Shown: positions 47,090 through 55,795, counted from the first letter of the stretch. The stretch: DNA of 64,000 nt from Prorocentrum cordatum (GCA_963575745.1 CAUYUJ010004313.1:98795-162794); one strand, 5' to 3'. A program made the numbers and translations. Notes: generated by a model from the letters alone, not told the origin.

Positions 47090-47161
47090 TCCCGAAGGTT
47101 CAACTGGCCGAAGGCCGTATAAATAAAGAAGAAACTCTTTTCGGAGAGCAGGCAATGTGGG

Positions 47162-47960
47162 CTATCTCATGGCAAGAGACTGGAGGGCGAGACCAGGCTG
47201 AATGTGCAACGCTTCGACGATACAGCGCGAAGCGGCCTGGGCGAGGAGACGAGGATACACGGCGGCGACAGCAGTGCGCTTCCGCCCTTGCCCATCGTTG
47301 CCCTTCAGAATTACATGGCGATTGCCCGAGCGACTGCAAATGCCTCTTTTTCCATAGCAGACAAGCTGTAAAGGGTGCATGGCGCCCGCCCCCCAAGACA
47401 TGATGGTCGTGGCTTTCTTGAAATCGGCGCCGCACTGACACTGATGCAGAACAGACTTTTGGCAAGACGGCCGGCGACACAAGCGAGCGAGGGGAAGGCA
47501 CGACCAGATCTGCGAGGTCTGTGGATTCTCGAGGAAGACGGGCACACGGGCAAAGATGCACTCACGAATTATGGCCACTGTCATGCGCAGCGTGGCATTG
47601 CCCGCGGCGGCGCGAGCCTGCTCGGACGATGAGAGGTCGGGCAGCCCGAACGGGTAGCGGTCCGACCTGAGCGGGCGCCGCAGGGCTCGCGTCCAGCTGG
47701 CGCAGGGGGTGCCCAGCCAGACAGCACCCACTGCGCGCAACCGGATCCAGCCGACGACTGTGGCGATGAAGGCAGGCCGCACATGATCCTCCAGTGGGCT
47801 GCGCTGCCAGTCGAGCCCAAATGCGGCGAAGCCGCGGGCAAGCAGCGCCTCGGCGATCCTGCCGGCTCCGCAGAAGAGCTCCAGCACGGGGCGGCGCCTG
47901 AGGGCCCGGCCTGGCGCGGCAGCGCGGCGATGCTGCCGCTGCAGGTGCCGCTTCACCGCG
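47162..47960 (-). CDS. E3 C-terminal methyltransferase-like domain (intact frame)
   Basis: Last 265 codons of a 381-codon frame (48307-47162); the upstream part overlaps the recombinase and is probably not translated. Order: RRPVLELFCGAGRIAEALLA (motif I), GFAAFGLDWQRSPLEDHVRP (acidic end of the second strand), AVWLGTPCASWTRALRRPLR (PC motif), a helix GNATLRMTVAIIRECIFA, VPVFLENPQTSQIWSCLPL (ENP), CQCGADFKKATTI, CYGKRGICSRSGNRHVILKG and a helical end. F-x-G-x-G, PC and EN occur in the order of C5-cytosine methyltransferases; the target-recognition and QRR motifs are not seen. This is the only copy with an unbroken domain. It could modify DNA or RNA of the element, or be a repurposed Rossmann fold. 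Confidence 0.75.
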
Positions 47961-50862
47961 TCCGTCGGCGGGCAGCCGCCGTCGCCGCCTGGGCCGCGGG
48001 CCGCCTGCGCGGGCGGCCGCCGGCGGCCGGCTGCCTTCCCTGAGGCAGCGGGCGGAGGAGCGACGCGGCGGCGGCCGGGACGCGGCCAGTCGCTAGCCAG
48101 CTGGGCATGCAGCCGCCGACCAGCGCCTCCAGGCTGCTCCCGACGAAGGCCCCGAGCTCCATCACCTTGGGCGGGATCCAGGCGAGCTCGTCCAAGAGCT
48201 TGGTTTCCCGAGCGAACGGCGCGCCCAGTCGGCCCACCTCCTGGCCCCACCGCGGCTCCGACGGCGCCGTGGACTGCCTCAGAGCGTGAAGCAGCGGGTT
48301 GAGCCAAGCCTCGCGATCAAAGAGGATGCTCTCGTCGTTCACGCCCGTCTTGCCTGGCTCCTGTCCACTCTCGTGCAGGAGCAGCCCGAAGAACTGGTAG
48401 CCGGCGCCCGCCGCCACCGACGGCGACGTCAGATGCCGCCCGCGCAGCTTCGCCGCCTCGCCAGGCCTGAGGTACGAGGCGAACATGACGAGGATGCCGT
48501 AGAAACTCGTCGTGGACCAGGAGGCCCGCCAAGGCGAACACCACGCGACGCGGCAGTGGCAGCCGGGTGCGCGCAGGCGCGCGCCGCGCCCACGCCGCAG
48601 CCGCGCGGTGAGCCCTCGGCCGTAGAAGCGAGGTCCGAGGAAGTGCGCCACCGCCGCCAAGAGGACGTCCCCCTGGTTGCCGCCGCCGCCGGGGAGGAAC
48701 TCGCTGTCCATGTACAGCACCAGCGCCTCGCCCAGGCCCGAGTGCGTCGCCCAGTCCAGGCGGCGCTCGACACAGAAGTCGACGAAGCTGGTGAGGGCCC
48801 CCCGGTAGAGACGAGCCGTCGAGCTCCTCGCCGCCAGCCGCTCGAGCAGCGACAGCCCCGCCACCGCCGTCGTCTCCGCCGCCAGCGCCCGCGCAAGGGC
48901 CGCGCGCTCGGCCCGGAGCGCCAGGGCGCCGGGACGGCCGAGCGGCGAGCCGCTGCTGCAGCCTGGGCCAGTGCCAGCACCAGCACAAGCCGCCGCGTGG
49001 GCGAGCAGCCCGCCTCCAGAGGGCTGCGGCGCCGGCCGACTGCCAGCGAACCAGCCAGCGCGCCCGCGGCTGAGCGCGTCGGAGGGGTTGGCCTCAGAAG
49101 GTATCCACCTCACTGCCAGGGTTGAGCCAGCGGCCACGGAGAGCGCGCAGATCTTGCGAAGCGTGCTCTGGAGGTGTTCACTGCGGGCCCGACCCTTACC
49201 GACGGACAAGACGAGCGGCAGGTTGTCGGAGAGGATGAGGAACCGAGACCCGAACGCGGATGTGGACCTCAGGAGGTGCCGATACCCAAGAACGAGCGCT
49301 TCCCCCTCCAGAGCCAAGATGTTGGCCCTCCCCTCGATGTACACGGCGGCGACGGAGCCCCAGGCGGGCCCACTGATGAAGTGGGACGGGGCCTCGTCGA
49401 AGTCCACGACGGGCCTCATGTCCATGATCGACTTGTAGGTGTCCCCAGGAGCCCTCGGGAGCTGCAGCTCGACCAGGCCCTCAGAGGCCTCACCCAAGAC
49501 GCCCTCGAACGGCAGGCCCTCGGTGATGCCATCCCTGACGAGCTGAGTACTCGCCCCGAAGTCGCCCTCGAGGCCCCCGAACTGCTCGGACGAGTTATCA
49601 CCGTTGATCCCGATCGTCCTACGCCTTGCCTGCGCACCTCCCTCGACCTTGTACCTCCACTTTTCAGTGACTCTCCCAATGGTGCCCACCCGGTCCTTTG
49701 GGGCGCGACGAGCAACGACGCCCAGCCCAAATGGCGAGGCGTCCGCGCAAGCAACTCGCCCGTGCCACGGAGCACCAAGGTCAACAGTACAGTGCGGCAG
49801 CAGGTCGTGGACTAGCTGGAGCTCATGACGGACCGCGGGCCAAGGCGGCGACGCGACTGGCCCAGCGGCCTCGACGTCGGCGTAGGTGGCCCCGAGGATG
49901 CACAGCAACTCTCTGCGCAGCAGCAGCGCCCAGGTGATGTGGCCGGTCAGAACGCGCAGCAGGAAGCCGCTGATGACCTGCCTCCTGAGCGTGGCGCGAA
50001 TGGCCGCGCGCAGCCGCCAGATGTTGCGCGTCTTGAGGCTCGGCCAGCGCCCCTCGCGCAGCGATGGCCCCAGAAAGTCGCGATCCTGGGAGGGCGCCTC
50101 GAGCTCGTGCACGGTGAGCCCGTGGCGCGTCAGGTCGTCGGTGATGGCCTGCAGCCGCTCGCTCACAGTCTTTGGAGAGCCGCCGAGGACGAAGTAGTTG
50201 TCCACGTAGCCGGCGCCCGCGACCGAGTCCAGGTCGCTCGTGAGCTGGCAGCCGCAGCGGCCGTCAAGGATGAGGTCACTCTGAGGGAAACCAGCGCGGC
50301 CCAGCGATGCCTCCAGCACCGTCTGGCAGAGGTGCGAGGCCCCGCTGAAGCCATCGGCAGCGCCACCACCTGGGGCAGCAGGAGCGACTCGCCCTCCACC
50401 CCGCCCACGGCGACCCCGTACGGAGCGAGATGCCTGGCGGGGATGGGCGGCATCACGAAGAACTCCTCCATCCCGTCCGGGACCCGCATGTGGTAGAAGG
50501 CCACGTCCAGGTCCGCCGAGGCGATGGAGACCCGCGCGTCGCCCGCCTCGAGCCGCCCCCAGGCGGGCGCCGACGGCAGCTGGGTGCGAGGCGCATCGAC
50601 GAACGCGCAGTTGGCGAGCCGCGTGTCGAAGATAACCCTCAGACGACCACTCTTCTTTGGCACGAAGAAAATCCCCATGTTGCCTCGGCGCCCTCGCGCC
50701 GGGGCAAACGTCAGCATGCTGCGCTCCATCATGGCGCTGAGGAAGGCGGCGCAGTCGGGCAGCGAGCGCAGCAGCGCAGGGTCCTTGCACGGGCCGCGCG
50801 GGCAGGCCTCCGCCCGCAGATGCCGCGCCTCCTCGGGCTCGCGGAGCATTTGGCACCTCCAC
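47953..50862 (-). CDS. E3 RT palm, RNase H and tyrosine recombinase
   Basis: A 969-codon frame; the first about 150 codons overlap RT in the wrong phase. RT motif C is GAGYVDNYFVLGG (YVDN), followed by LLRRELLCILGATYADVE (shared with E1). RNase H: RVACADASPFGLGVVARR, ILALEGEALVLGYRHLL, RFLILSDNLPLVLSVGKGRA, RWIPSEANPSDALSRG. The recombinase begins near 48850 (SSTARLYRGALTSFVDF), has FASYLRPGEAAKLRGRHLTS with the first catalytic Arg, and HESGQEPGKTGVNDESIL. A segment between (TRLPLPRRVVFALAGLLVHD) is in another frame, so two compensating indels flank it. No clear H-x-x-R or Tyr end was found. Confidence 0.78.
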   Translation of the reverse strand: MEVPNAPRARGGAASAGGGLPARPVQGPCAAALAARLRRLPQRHDGAQHADVCPGARAPRQHGDFLRAKEEWSSEGYLRHAARQLRVRRCASHPAAVGARLGAARGGRRAGLHRLGGPGRGLLPHAGPGRDGGVLRDAAHPRQASRSVRGRRGRGGGRVAPAAPGGGAADGFSGASHLCQTVLEASLGRAGFPQSDLILDGRCGCQLTSDLDSVAGAGYVDNYFVLGGSPKTVSERLQAITDDLTRHGLTVHELEAPSQDRDFLGPSLREGRWPSLKTRNIWRLRAAIRATLRRQVISGFLLRVLTGHITWALLLRRELLCILGATYADVEAAGPVASPPWPAVRHELQLVHDLLPHCTVDLGAPWHGRVACADASPFGLGVVARRAPKDRVGTIGRVTEKWRYKVEGGAQARRRTIGINGDNSSEQFGGLEGDFGASTQLVRDGITEGLPFEGVLGEASEGLVELQLPRAPGDTYKSIMDMRPVVDFDEAPSHFISGPAWGSVAAVYIEGRANILALEGEALVLGYRHLLRSTSAFGSRFLILSDNLPLVLSVGKGRARSEHLQSTLRKICALSVAAGSTLAVRWIPSEANPSDALSRGRAGWFAGSRPAPQPSGGGLLAHAAACAGAGTGPGCSSGSPLGRPGALALRAERAALARALAAETTAVAGLSLLERLAARSSTARLYRGALTSFVDFCVERRLDWATHSGLGEALVLYMDSEFLPGGGGNQGDVLLAAVAHFLGPRFYGRGLTARLRRGRGARLRAPGCHCRVAWCSPWRASWSTTSFYGILVMFASYLRPGEAAKLRGRHLTSPSVAAGAGYQFFGLLLHESGQEPGKTGVNDESILFDREAWLNPLLHALRQSTAPSEPRWGQEVGRLGAPFARETKLLDELAWIPPKVMELGAFVGSSLEALVGGCMPSWLATGRVPAAAASLLRPLPQGRQPAAGGRPRRRPAAQAATAAARRRTR

Positions 50863-51509
50863 TCCCGCAGCGCGGCTGAGTCACGCTCGCCCAGCAGCCC
50901 AAGGAGCGGAGCGGGCGGCTGCGACACATCAGGCCAGGAGACAAGGTCTGGCACGTAAGGAGTGGTGGGCCAACCGCCGCCAGGGTACAGCGCGGACCCA
51001 GCAAGGAGCTCCCGCAGGGCCCCGTTGTTGTCGGAGACGTCGTCACGATACTCAGGTGGCTTAGGGCCCAGAGCAGCGACCGAGTCCCAAATGTGGGCGG
51101 CGGCGCAGCGCTGCCCGGCAGACGGCGTCGGCGCGGGCGAGGACTGGTCGCCGTAGAGGTCATTCAGAGCATGCACGGCAGCATTGGCACGGTCCAGCGC
51201 GTGCGCGAGGGCATGGCCGGCCCGCGCCCGCCGCCGAATCCCTGACGCGCGGGGCGCCACGTCAGCAGCAGCCAGCGGCGGTAGCGGAAAGATGCCCCGC
51301 TGCCGGTCATCGTCCTGCCGCCGGCGCCCTGCGCCGCCAGGGGAGAAGCCCACGCTGTTGGCGGGCTCTGCGGGGGCCAAGGGGGGCGGGGGCGGCGGCT
51401 GGCCAGGCCATCCGCCCCGGGGCGAGTCAACCATCGCCCCCTGCGGCGTTGGGCCCGCCGCCACGGCCGCTGCGGCCGCCGCCGCGCCTCCCCCTCCCGC
51501 GCCCTGCAC
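50163..51509 (-). CDS. E3 reverse transcriptase, N-terminal part to motif A
   Basis: A 448-codon frame with a Pro/Ala-rich start, then a helical linker similar to E1 and E2. RT fingers: GNMGIFFVPKKSGRLRVIFD and TRLANCAFVDAP. Motif A is SIASADLDVAFYHMRVPDGM. After APYGVAVGGVEGE the reading becomes Arg/Ser-rich noise, and the palm continues in the 50862-47953 frame, so a frameshift lies near 50390. Confidence 0.8.
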   Translation of the reverse strand: MQGAGGGGAAAAAAAVAAGPTPQGAMVDSPRGGWPGQPPPPPPLAPAEPANSVGFSPGGAGRRRQDDDRQRGIFPLPPLAAADVAPRASGIRRRARAGHALAHALDRANAAVHALNDLYGDQSSPAPTPSAGQRCAAAHIWDSVAALGPKPPEYRDDVSDNNGALRELLAGSALYPGGGWPTTPYVPDLVSWPDVSQPPAPLLGLLGERDSAALREWRCQMLREPEEARHLRAEACPRGPCKDPALLRSLPDCAAFLSAMMERSMLTFAPARGRRGNMGIFFVPKKSGRLRVIFDTRLANCAFVDAPRTQLPSAPAWGRLEAGDARVSIASADLDVAFYHMRVPDGMEEFFVMPPIPARHLAPYGVAVGGVEGESLLLPQVVALPMASAGPRTSARRCWRHRWAALVSLRVTSSLTAAAAASSRATWTRSRAPATWTTTSSSAALQRL

Positions 51510-51564
51510 CAGGCTGGCCGGGCACGCCCCCGGCGAGGGCGCGCTCCTCTCGCGCCTTGCGCCT

Positions 51565-52819
51565 CTACTTCGCCACCGCCATCTCCCGCTGCAGCTCTTG
51601 CGCGAGGTGGTCGCGCAGGTCCGGGCAGACGCACGCCGCCCCGTCGAGCTCCTGCGACCCCATCATGACCGCGCGGTCCGCCGCGCCGGCATCACCCGGG
51701 GTGACCAGCTGGCGGTAGCGCTCCTCCTGCACCTGCACTGAACGGGCCACGAGCTCGAGGTGGGCCAGGTTCGTGGCGTGCTCCTGGTCGTAGGTCACTG
51801 CCGACTCCAGCACCATGCACCCCATCTGGTGGATGTCCACCCCCGGCGACTCAGGGTCGAGCCCCGTCTCAGCTAGCCACCGCTGGTGGTGGGCCGTCGG
51901 GGTCCCCGACCTCTGAGCCATGTGCTGCAGCACCCACAGCAGCGTGCGCGGTCCGCGCACTGGCCAGTCAGGCCAGGGGAACTCGACCATCTGGGAGACC
52001 ATGACCCGGAAGTCGGCACGCCGCACTCCTCGCAAGTCCCTCACGACGGCGAAGATGCGGGCGTCGCCGCCAGGGCCGGCCTGGGCGCCGCCAGCCGGCA
52101 CGCCCGCGGGCGCTGGCACTGCAGCAGGCGGCGCGACGCCGGGGGCGGCGGCCACGGCAGGCCCGGCTGGCCCAGGGGCCAGCATGCCGAGCCCAGCAGG
52201 CGGCACGGGGGCCACCCCTGCGACAAGAGCCGCCGGTGCGGCTGCAGCAGCGACTGGAGCTGTCGCCGGGGCGAGCGCGCCACCAGCAGCGCCGCCCGCA
52301 GGACCTCCGAGCGCGGCCACGAGCGCGGCCACCCCGCCGCCCTCCGGGCCTGGCGCACCGCCCGCCGGCAGCGCTAGGGCGCCCGCAGGCGCCGCCGCAG
52401 GGGCTGCCACAGCGGGGGCACGCCCGGCGACGTTGGGCACCACGGGGCCAGCGGGCGCCCGAGGCCCAGGCGGGCGCAGGCGCGGCCGGCGGCAGCGGTG
52501 AGCGCCGCGACCGTGGGGATCGCCCTGAAGCGGTAGTACCTCGCCGCCGGCGCCCACGGGAAGACCCCGCCAGGCGCCCCGCCGGGCAGCAGGTCCCAGT
52601 GGAGCACGTCCGCGTTGCCGACCACCTGCTCGTCGTACTCTTCGCCGTCGACCGTGACGATCGCCGCAGTGCCAGGGGTGCCGGGGTCCAGGGCGACCAC
52701 GACGCGCTCGTGCACGAGCGCCCTCCCACCAACGTTGTATATTGGATGCCGAGGAAGTCCCCGACGGTGACGCCCGCGGCGGCGAGCGAGCAGTGGGCTG
52801 GAGGACCAGGCGCCGCCAT
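51565..52819 (-). CDS. E3 Gag-like protein (spread over three frames)
   Basis: Starts at the ATG of the TGATG overlap: MAAPGPPAHCSLAAAGVTVG and DFLGIQYTTLVGG. The natural reading then moves to the frame of 52838-52374 (RALVHERVVVALDPGTPG, then HWDLLPGG) and again to the 330-codon frame 52557-51565, so two small indels are likely. The last frame has an Ala/Pro-rich linker and a conserved core: GDARIFAVVRDLRGVRRADF, FPWPDWPVRGPRTLLWVLQH, AHHQRWLAETGLDPESPGVD and a helix HLELVARSVQVQEERYRQL. The core aligns with the E1 Gag-like ORF over roughly 120 residues. No zinc knuckle. Probable role: particle or RNP formation. Confidence 0.65.
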
Positions 52820-53364
52820 CACTGGGCAGCGAGGGCACGCTGGCGCAGCACCTTCACCTGTGCGCGGGCCTCCTCCCCCAGGTCGTCGATCTCGAGGTCA
52901 CGCCCCGAGCGCAGCCACGCACTGGCGCAGCCCGCGAGTCGCCGCAGCGCCTGCAGAGCCACCGCCGCCACCACCGCCAGCAGCGCGCCGGCGAGCAGGC
53001 CAAGGGCGAACCCGGCCCCGAAGCCTCGGCACTCTGCCGAGGCAGGCGAGGGGCAGGGCCCAGCTGCCACCGGTTCGGCCGCCGCGTGCGGGGCCACTGG
53101 GCACGCCGGGCACGACAGCTCCGGCGAGGTGCCGCAGGTCAGCACCGGGCAGGCCGGGCAGGCCGGGCAGGTCGGGCAGGTCCCGCAGCGCGGCTCGCAG
53201 CGGGCGTCGACCGCTGGGCACGCCGGGCAGGATGGACACGCCGGCGGCCGCGCCAACCAGGCCGCGCCGATCTGCCCCAGCCACGGCGCGGCGAGGCGGA
53301 CAGCGCCGAGCATCCGCGGCGGAGGAAAGGGCGAAGAGGCGCGCCCCCGAAAACTTTGAGCCAT
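52819..53364 (-). CDS. E3 ORF1, Cys-Pro repeat membrane protein
   Basis: A 181-codon frame whose ATG (53364) lies inside A1. After an N-terminal hydrophobic Ala/Leu patch comes a CPxCP-type repeat: ACPSCPACPAVDARC, CGTCPTCPACPACPVLTCG, SCPACPV, about 16 Cys in some 60 residues. Then a membrane-spanning segment, GFALGLLAGALLAVVAAVAL, and a charged C-terminal helix (RDLEIDDLGEEARAQVKVL). Its stop TGA overlaps the ATG of the next frame (TGATG at 52821-52817), which suggests coupled reinitiation. E2 has Cys-Pro and membrane segments in its first ORF too. The Cys pattern could bind metal or form disulfides; the function is unknown. Confidence 0.65.
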   Translation of the reverse strand: MAQSFRGRASSPFPPPRMLGAVRLAAPWLGQIGAAWLARPPACPSCPACPAVDARCEPRCGTCPTCPACPACPVLTCGTSPELSCPACPVAPHAAAEPVAAGPCPSPASAECRGFGAGFALGLLAGALLAVVAAVALQALRRLAGCASAWLRSGRDLEIDDLGEEARAQVKVLRQRALAAQ

Positions 53365-53420
53365 ATATGAGTACGTCCGACCTGTTGCCTCTGCTCAGCC
53401 CTCAGTTGTGAAAACTACCA
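53357..53420 (-). repeat. E3 split repeat A1
   Basis: 64 bp, minus-strand start TGGTAGTTTTCACAACTGAG; identical to 46875-46938. Contains the ATG of ORF1 (53364). Confidence 0.95.
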
Positions 53421-53770
53421 TATATACATACATACATACATACATACATACATACATACATACATACATACATACATACATACATACATACATACATACA
53501 TACATACATACATACATACATACATACATACATACATACATACATACATACATACATACATGCACGCACGCACGCACGCATGCATGCATGCATGCATAGA
53601 TACAGACATACATGCATACATACATACATACCTACGTACATACATACAAACATGCATACGTATATTCATTCATTCATTCATTCATTCATACATCCATCCA
53701 TACATACATGTATACATACACGCGTACATGTATCTACATACATATATATACACATATATGTATATGTATA
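53421..53770 (+). repeat. TACA tetranucleotide microsatellite
   Basis: About 140 bases of nearly pure (TACA)n, then (GCAC)n, (CATT)n and TACATGTATA variants. It continues 46378-46678 across E3. Confidence 0.95.
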
Positions 53771-53807
53771 GATAGTCCAAACAAATGCACCGCAAGGGCT
53801 CAGAAGC

Positions 53808-53882
53808 AAATCGTCCCCAGACTATGCTTTGACCACTTTTTGGAACACTCTCCCTGCAGAGAGCGACAGGCCCGACTTCATT
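53808..53882 (+). repeat. MITE-like repeat R1, right-half fragment
   Basis: AATCGTCCCCAGACTATGCT and GAGAGCGACAGGCCCGACTT match the right half of R1 copy 2 (19845-19903). Confidence 0.6.
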
Positions 53883-54394
53883 TCGGCCTCTCTCGGCGCC
53901 CCCGGGGGCCCCCTCGCCGGGCCCCCCGGGGGGGCCGTCCAAGGGGGGCTAAGGGGTCGAGAAGCGGCCCTGGGGGCCAAGGGGTCGAGGCCTCCCAGGG
54001 CCCCGTGTGGAAAACGTCGGCCCACCGCACGTCGGGGCAGTCTTCTCGGGTCTGCGCGCAGCCGCTCGGGCTGGCCACCGCCTCGATCCTGGCCGGGCCC
54101 AGCATGGGCATGCGAGCCCTCCTGGCTGCTTGGCGAGGGCGGCATGTGCACCGATCCTGGGCCCAGGATCGGCCCCAGGCCCGGGGCGCCCCATCCGAGC
54201 CCCGACCTCCCTCGGCCCCGCGGGCGAGCTGAGCGCCGCGCTCATCGGGGCGCCAATCGGGTCGTCCTGCCCAGGGGGGCCGGGCCGCGAGCGCCGGGTG
54301 CGGCGTGTGGCGTGCGCGCGTGCGCGCACTGTCTCGGGGTGCACGGCATGTGCCTAGGCCGCGCCGCAGCGCGCGTGGCCGCGACGCCACCCCC
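53883..54394. other. GC-rich stretch, no gene recognised
   Basis: GGGGCC-dense with frames open on several strands; nothing recognised. Confidence 0.4.
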
Positions 54395-54530
54395 CCCCTC
54401 CTCCTCCTCCTCCTCCTCCGCCTCCTCCTCCTCCTCCTCCGCCTCCTCCTCCGCCTCCTCCTCCTCCTCCTCCTCCTCCGCCTCCTCCTCCTCCTCCGCC
54501 TCCTCCTCCTCCTCCGCCTCCTCCCCGCGC
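54395..54530. repeat. CTC/CCG-interrupted CTC microsatellite
   Basis: (CTC)n with regular CCGCCTCCT interruptions; yields Leu, Ser or Glu repeats in different frames. Confidence 0.9.
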
Positions 54531-54907
54531 CACCTCCAAAAAATGGGTGCACGGCACGTGCGCGAGCGCGATCTTGCACCGTTGGGCCACGCAGGGCCCC
54601 GCGCCGCCACCCGGGCGCGGGGCGCCCAGGGCCGTGCCGAGCCCGCGGCAGCTGGGGGGGGGGGCATGAGCTCACAGCTCTCGGGGACGCGCGAACGTGG
54701 ATTAGCGTTGTGGTTGCCATGACATTGGGAACTCTAACAATCCTGCCATTGAATTACGGATGCGCTTAAAATGTGCAAAAGTTTGTTCTACAGATGTTCA
54801 AACGTGGTTTTAACATTTTCAAGACATGTTTGACACATCTTCAAGACATCTGGAAATTATTTGGCAGCACGCTTCCTCTCCACTCATCGATCTCCACAAG
54901 ATTAGCT

Positions 54908-54945
54908 ATCCATGGATTTGGCGCGCGGTCGCCAAATCCATGGAT
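54908..54945. repeat. perfect 16-bp hairpin, 6-nt loop
   Basis: ATCCATGGATTTGGCG, loop CGCGGT, then CGCCAAATCCATGGAT: all 16 pairs match. The flanks are AT-rich on the left and GC-rich on the right. It could be the tip of a foldback element or a cruciform site; no terminator T-run follows. Confidence 0.8.
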
Positions 54946-55770
54946 CGGGGGAGGTGCCCTCCCCAAAATGCGGCCGGTGCCGCCTCGCTCGGCGGCGGAA
55001 ATCCGCGATTTCTCATGAAAACGGGGCCCGTCGAATCCACGCCCCCTTGGTCCGTGTTTGCGATCGCCTGAATGACCTCACAGTTCGAGCCCTTCCTACT
55101 AAGGAGTTCCCCGAGACCGCGAGCTGGCCCCCAAAAAACCCCCCAGGTGTACTCAGAAAGGGACCCGCAAGAGGTCCAAGACCTCCCAGAGGTCTCCAAA
55201 AGGCTACCAAAAGTCCTTCAAGAGGCCCCAAGAGTACCCCCCATAGGGGGGGCCCAAGCGGCATTCAAGAGCCATACCCAACCCGTTCGATACGTGTGGT
55301 AAGATGGAAGAGGTACAATATCCTCGAGAAGCTGTAGAGGAATGCGTTGCCCTGAACGCCTCAGGGGACCTGGCAGTCCTCAGGGCGCCCTGGGGACTCA
55401 GCACGAACAGGAGAAGAAGACTGCCGAGGAAGAGTAGGAGAAAGTGGAGGAGTGGAAGGGGGGCAAGGGCAAGGGGGAGAAGCAGGAGAACGAGGGAGTG
55501 AAGGGAGGGCTGACAGGCAGAGCAGCGAAGGTCGCACGCCCAGCAGCGCCCAGGGAGGGAGCGGCTCCACGACGAGAGCGCACGCCATGGAAGAGAGAAG
55601 CACGGCGGGCAGAAGGAACAGGCCGAGAGGGGAGCCGATCACGCGACGGGGGCGGGACGGCAGAGCAGTCAGGCCCGCAGCGAGGCGAGCATGGGACGGG
55701 ACCGACGGCAGCCCTGCGGCAAACAAAACACCCAACAGCGCGCCGAGAAGAGGAGGGAGCGGAAGAAGGA
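54946..55770. other. no gene recognised
   Basis: GTTTGCGATCGCCTGA near 55056 also occurs at about 7224, a short dispersed match. GAGGAG/AGGGAG-rich from 55440. No gene recognised. Confidence 0.4.
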
Positions 55771-55795
55771 GAGAGAGAGAGAGAGAGAGGAGGGG
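55771..55795. repeat. GA dinucleotide run
   Basis: (GA)n followed by a poly-G stretch. Confidence 0.85.

Larger units (their letters stand above)
46679..53420 (-). mobile_element. E3: Ngaro-type tyrosine-recombinase retroelement
   Basis: A 6,742-bp element on the minus strand: A1 53357-53420, ORFs, B1 46939-47089, A2 46875-46938, spacer 46830-46874, B2 46679-46829. The A copies are identical over 64 bp; the B copies differ at about six of 151. TACA microsatellite flanks both ends and there is no target duplication; a TG is shared between the element start and the distal flank, fitting a very short crossover core. Coding order: Cys-rich membrane ORF, Gag-like, RT, RNase H, tyrosine recombinase, methyltransferase-like. 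At least five frame changes are needed to read the modules. Confidence 0.92.

Noticed and set aside
47953-48307. Upstream third of the 381-codon frame over the E3 recombinase as part of the methyltransferase-like protein
   Set aside because: It is Arg/Gly/Pro-rich, has no counterpart in E1 or E2, and overlaps recombinase sequence in another frame.
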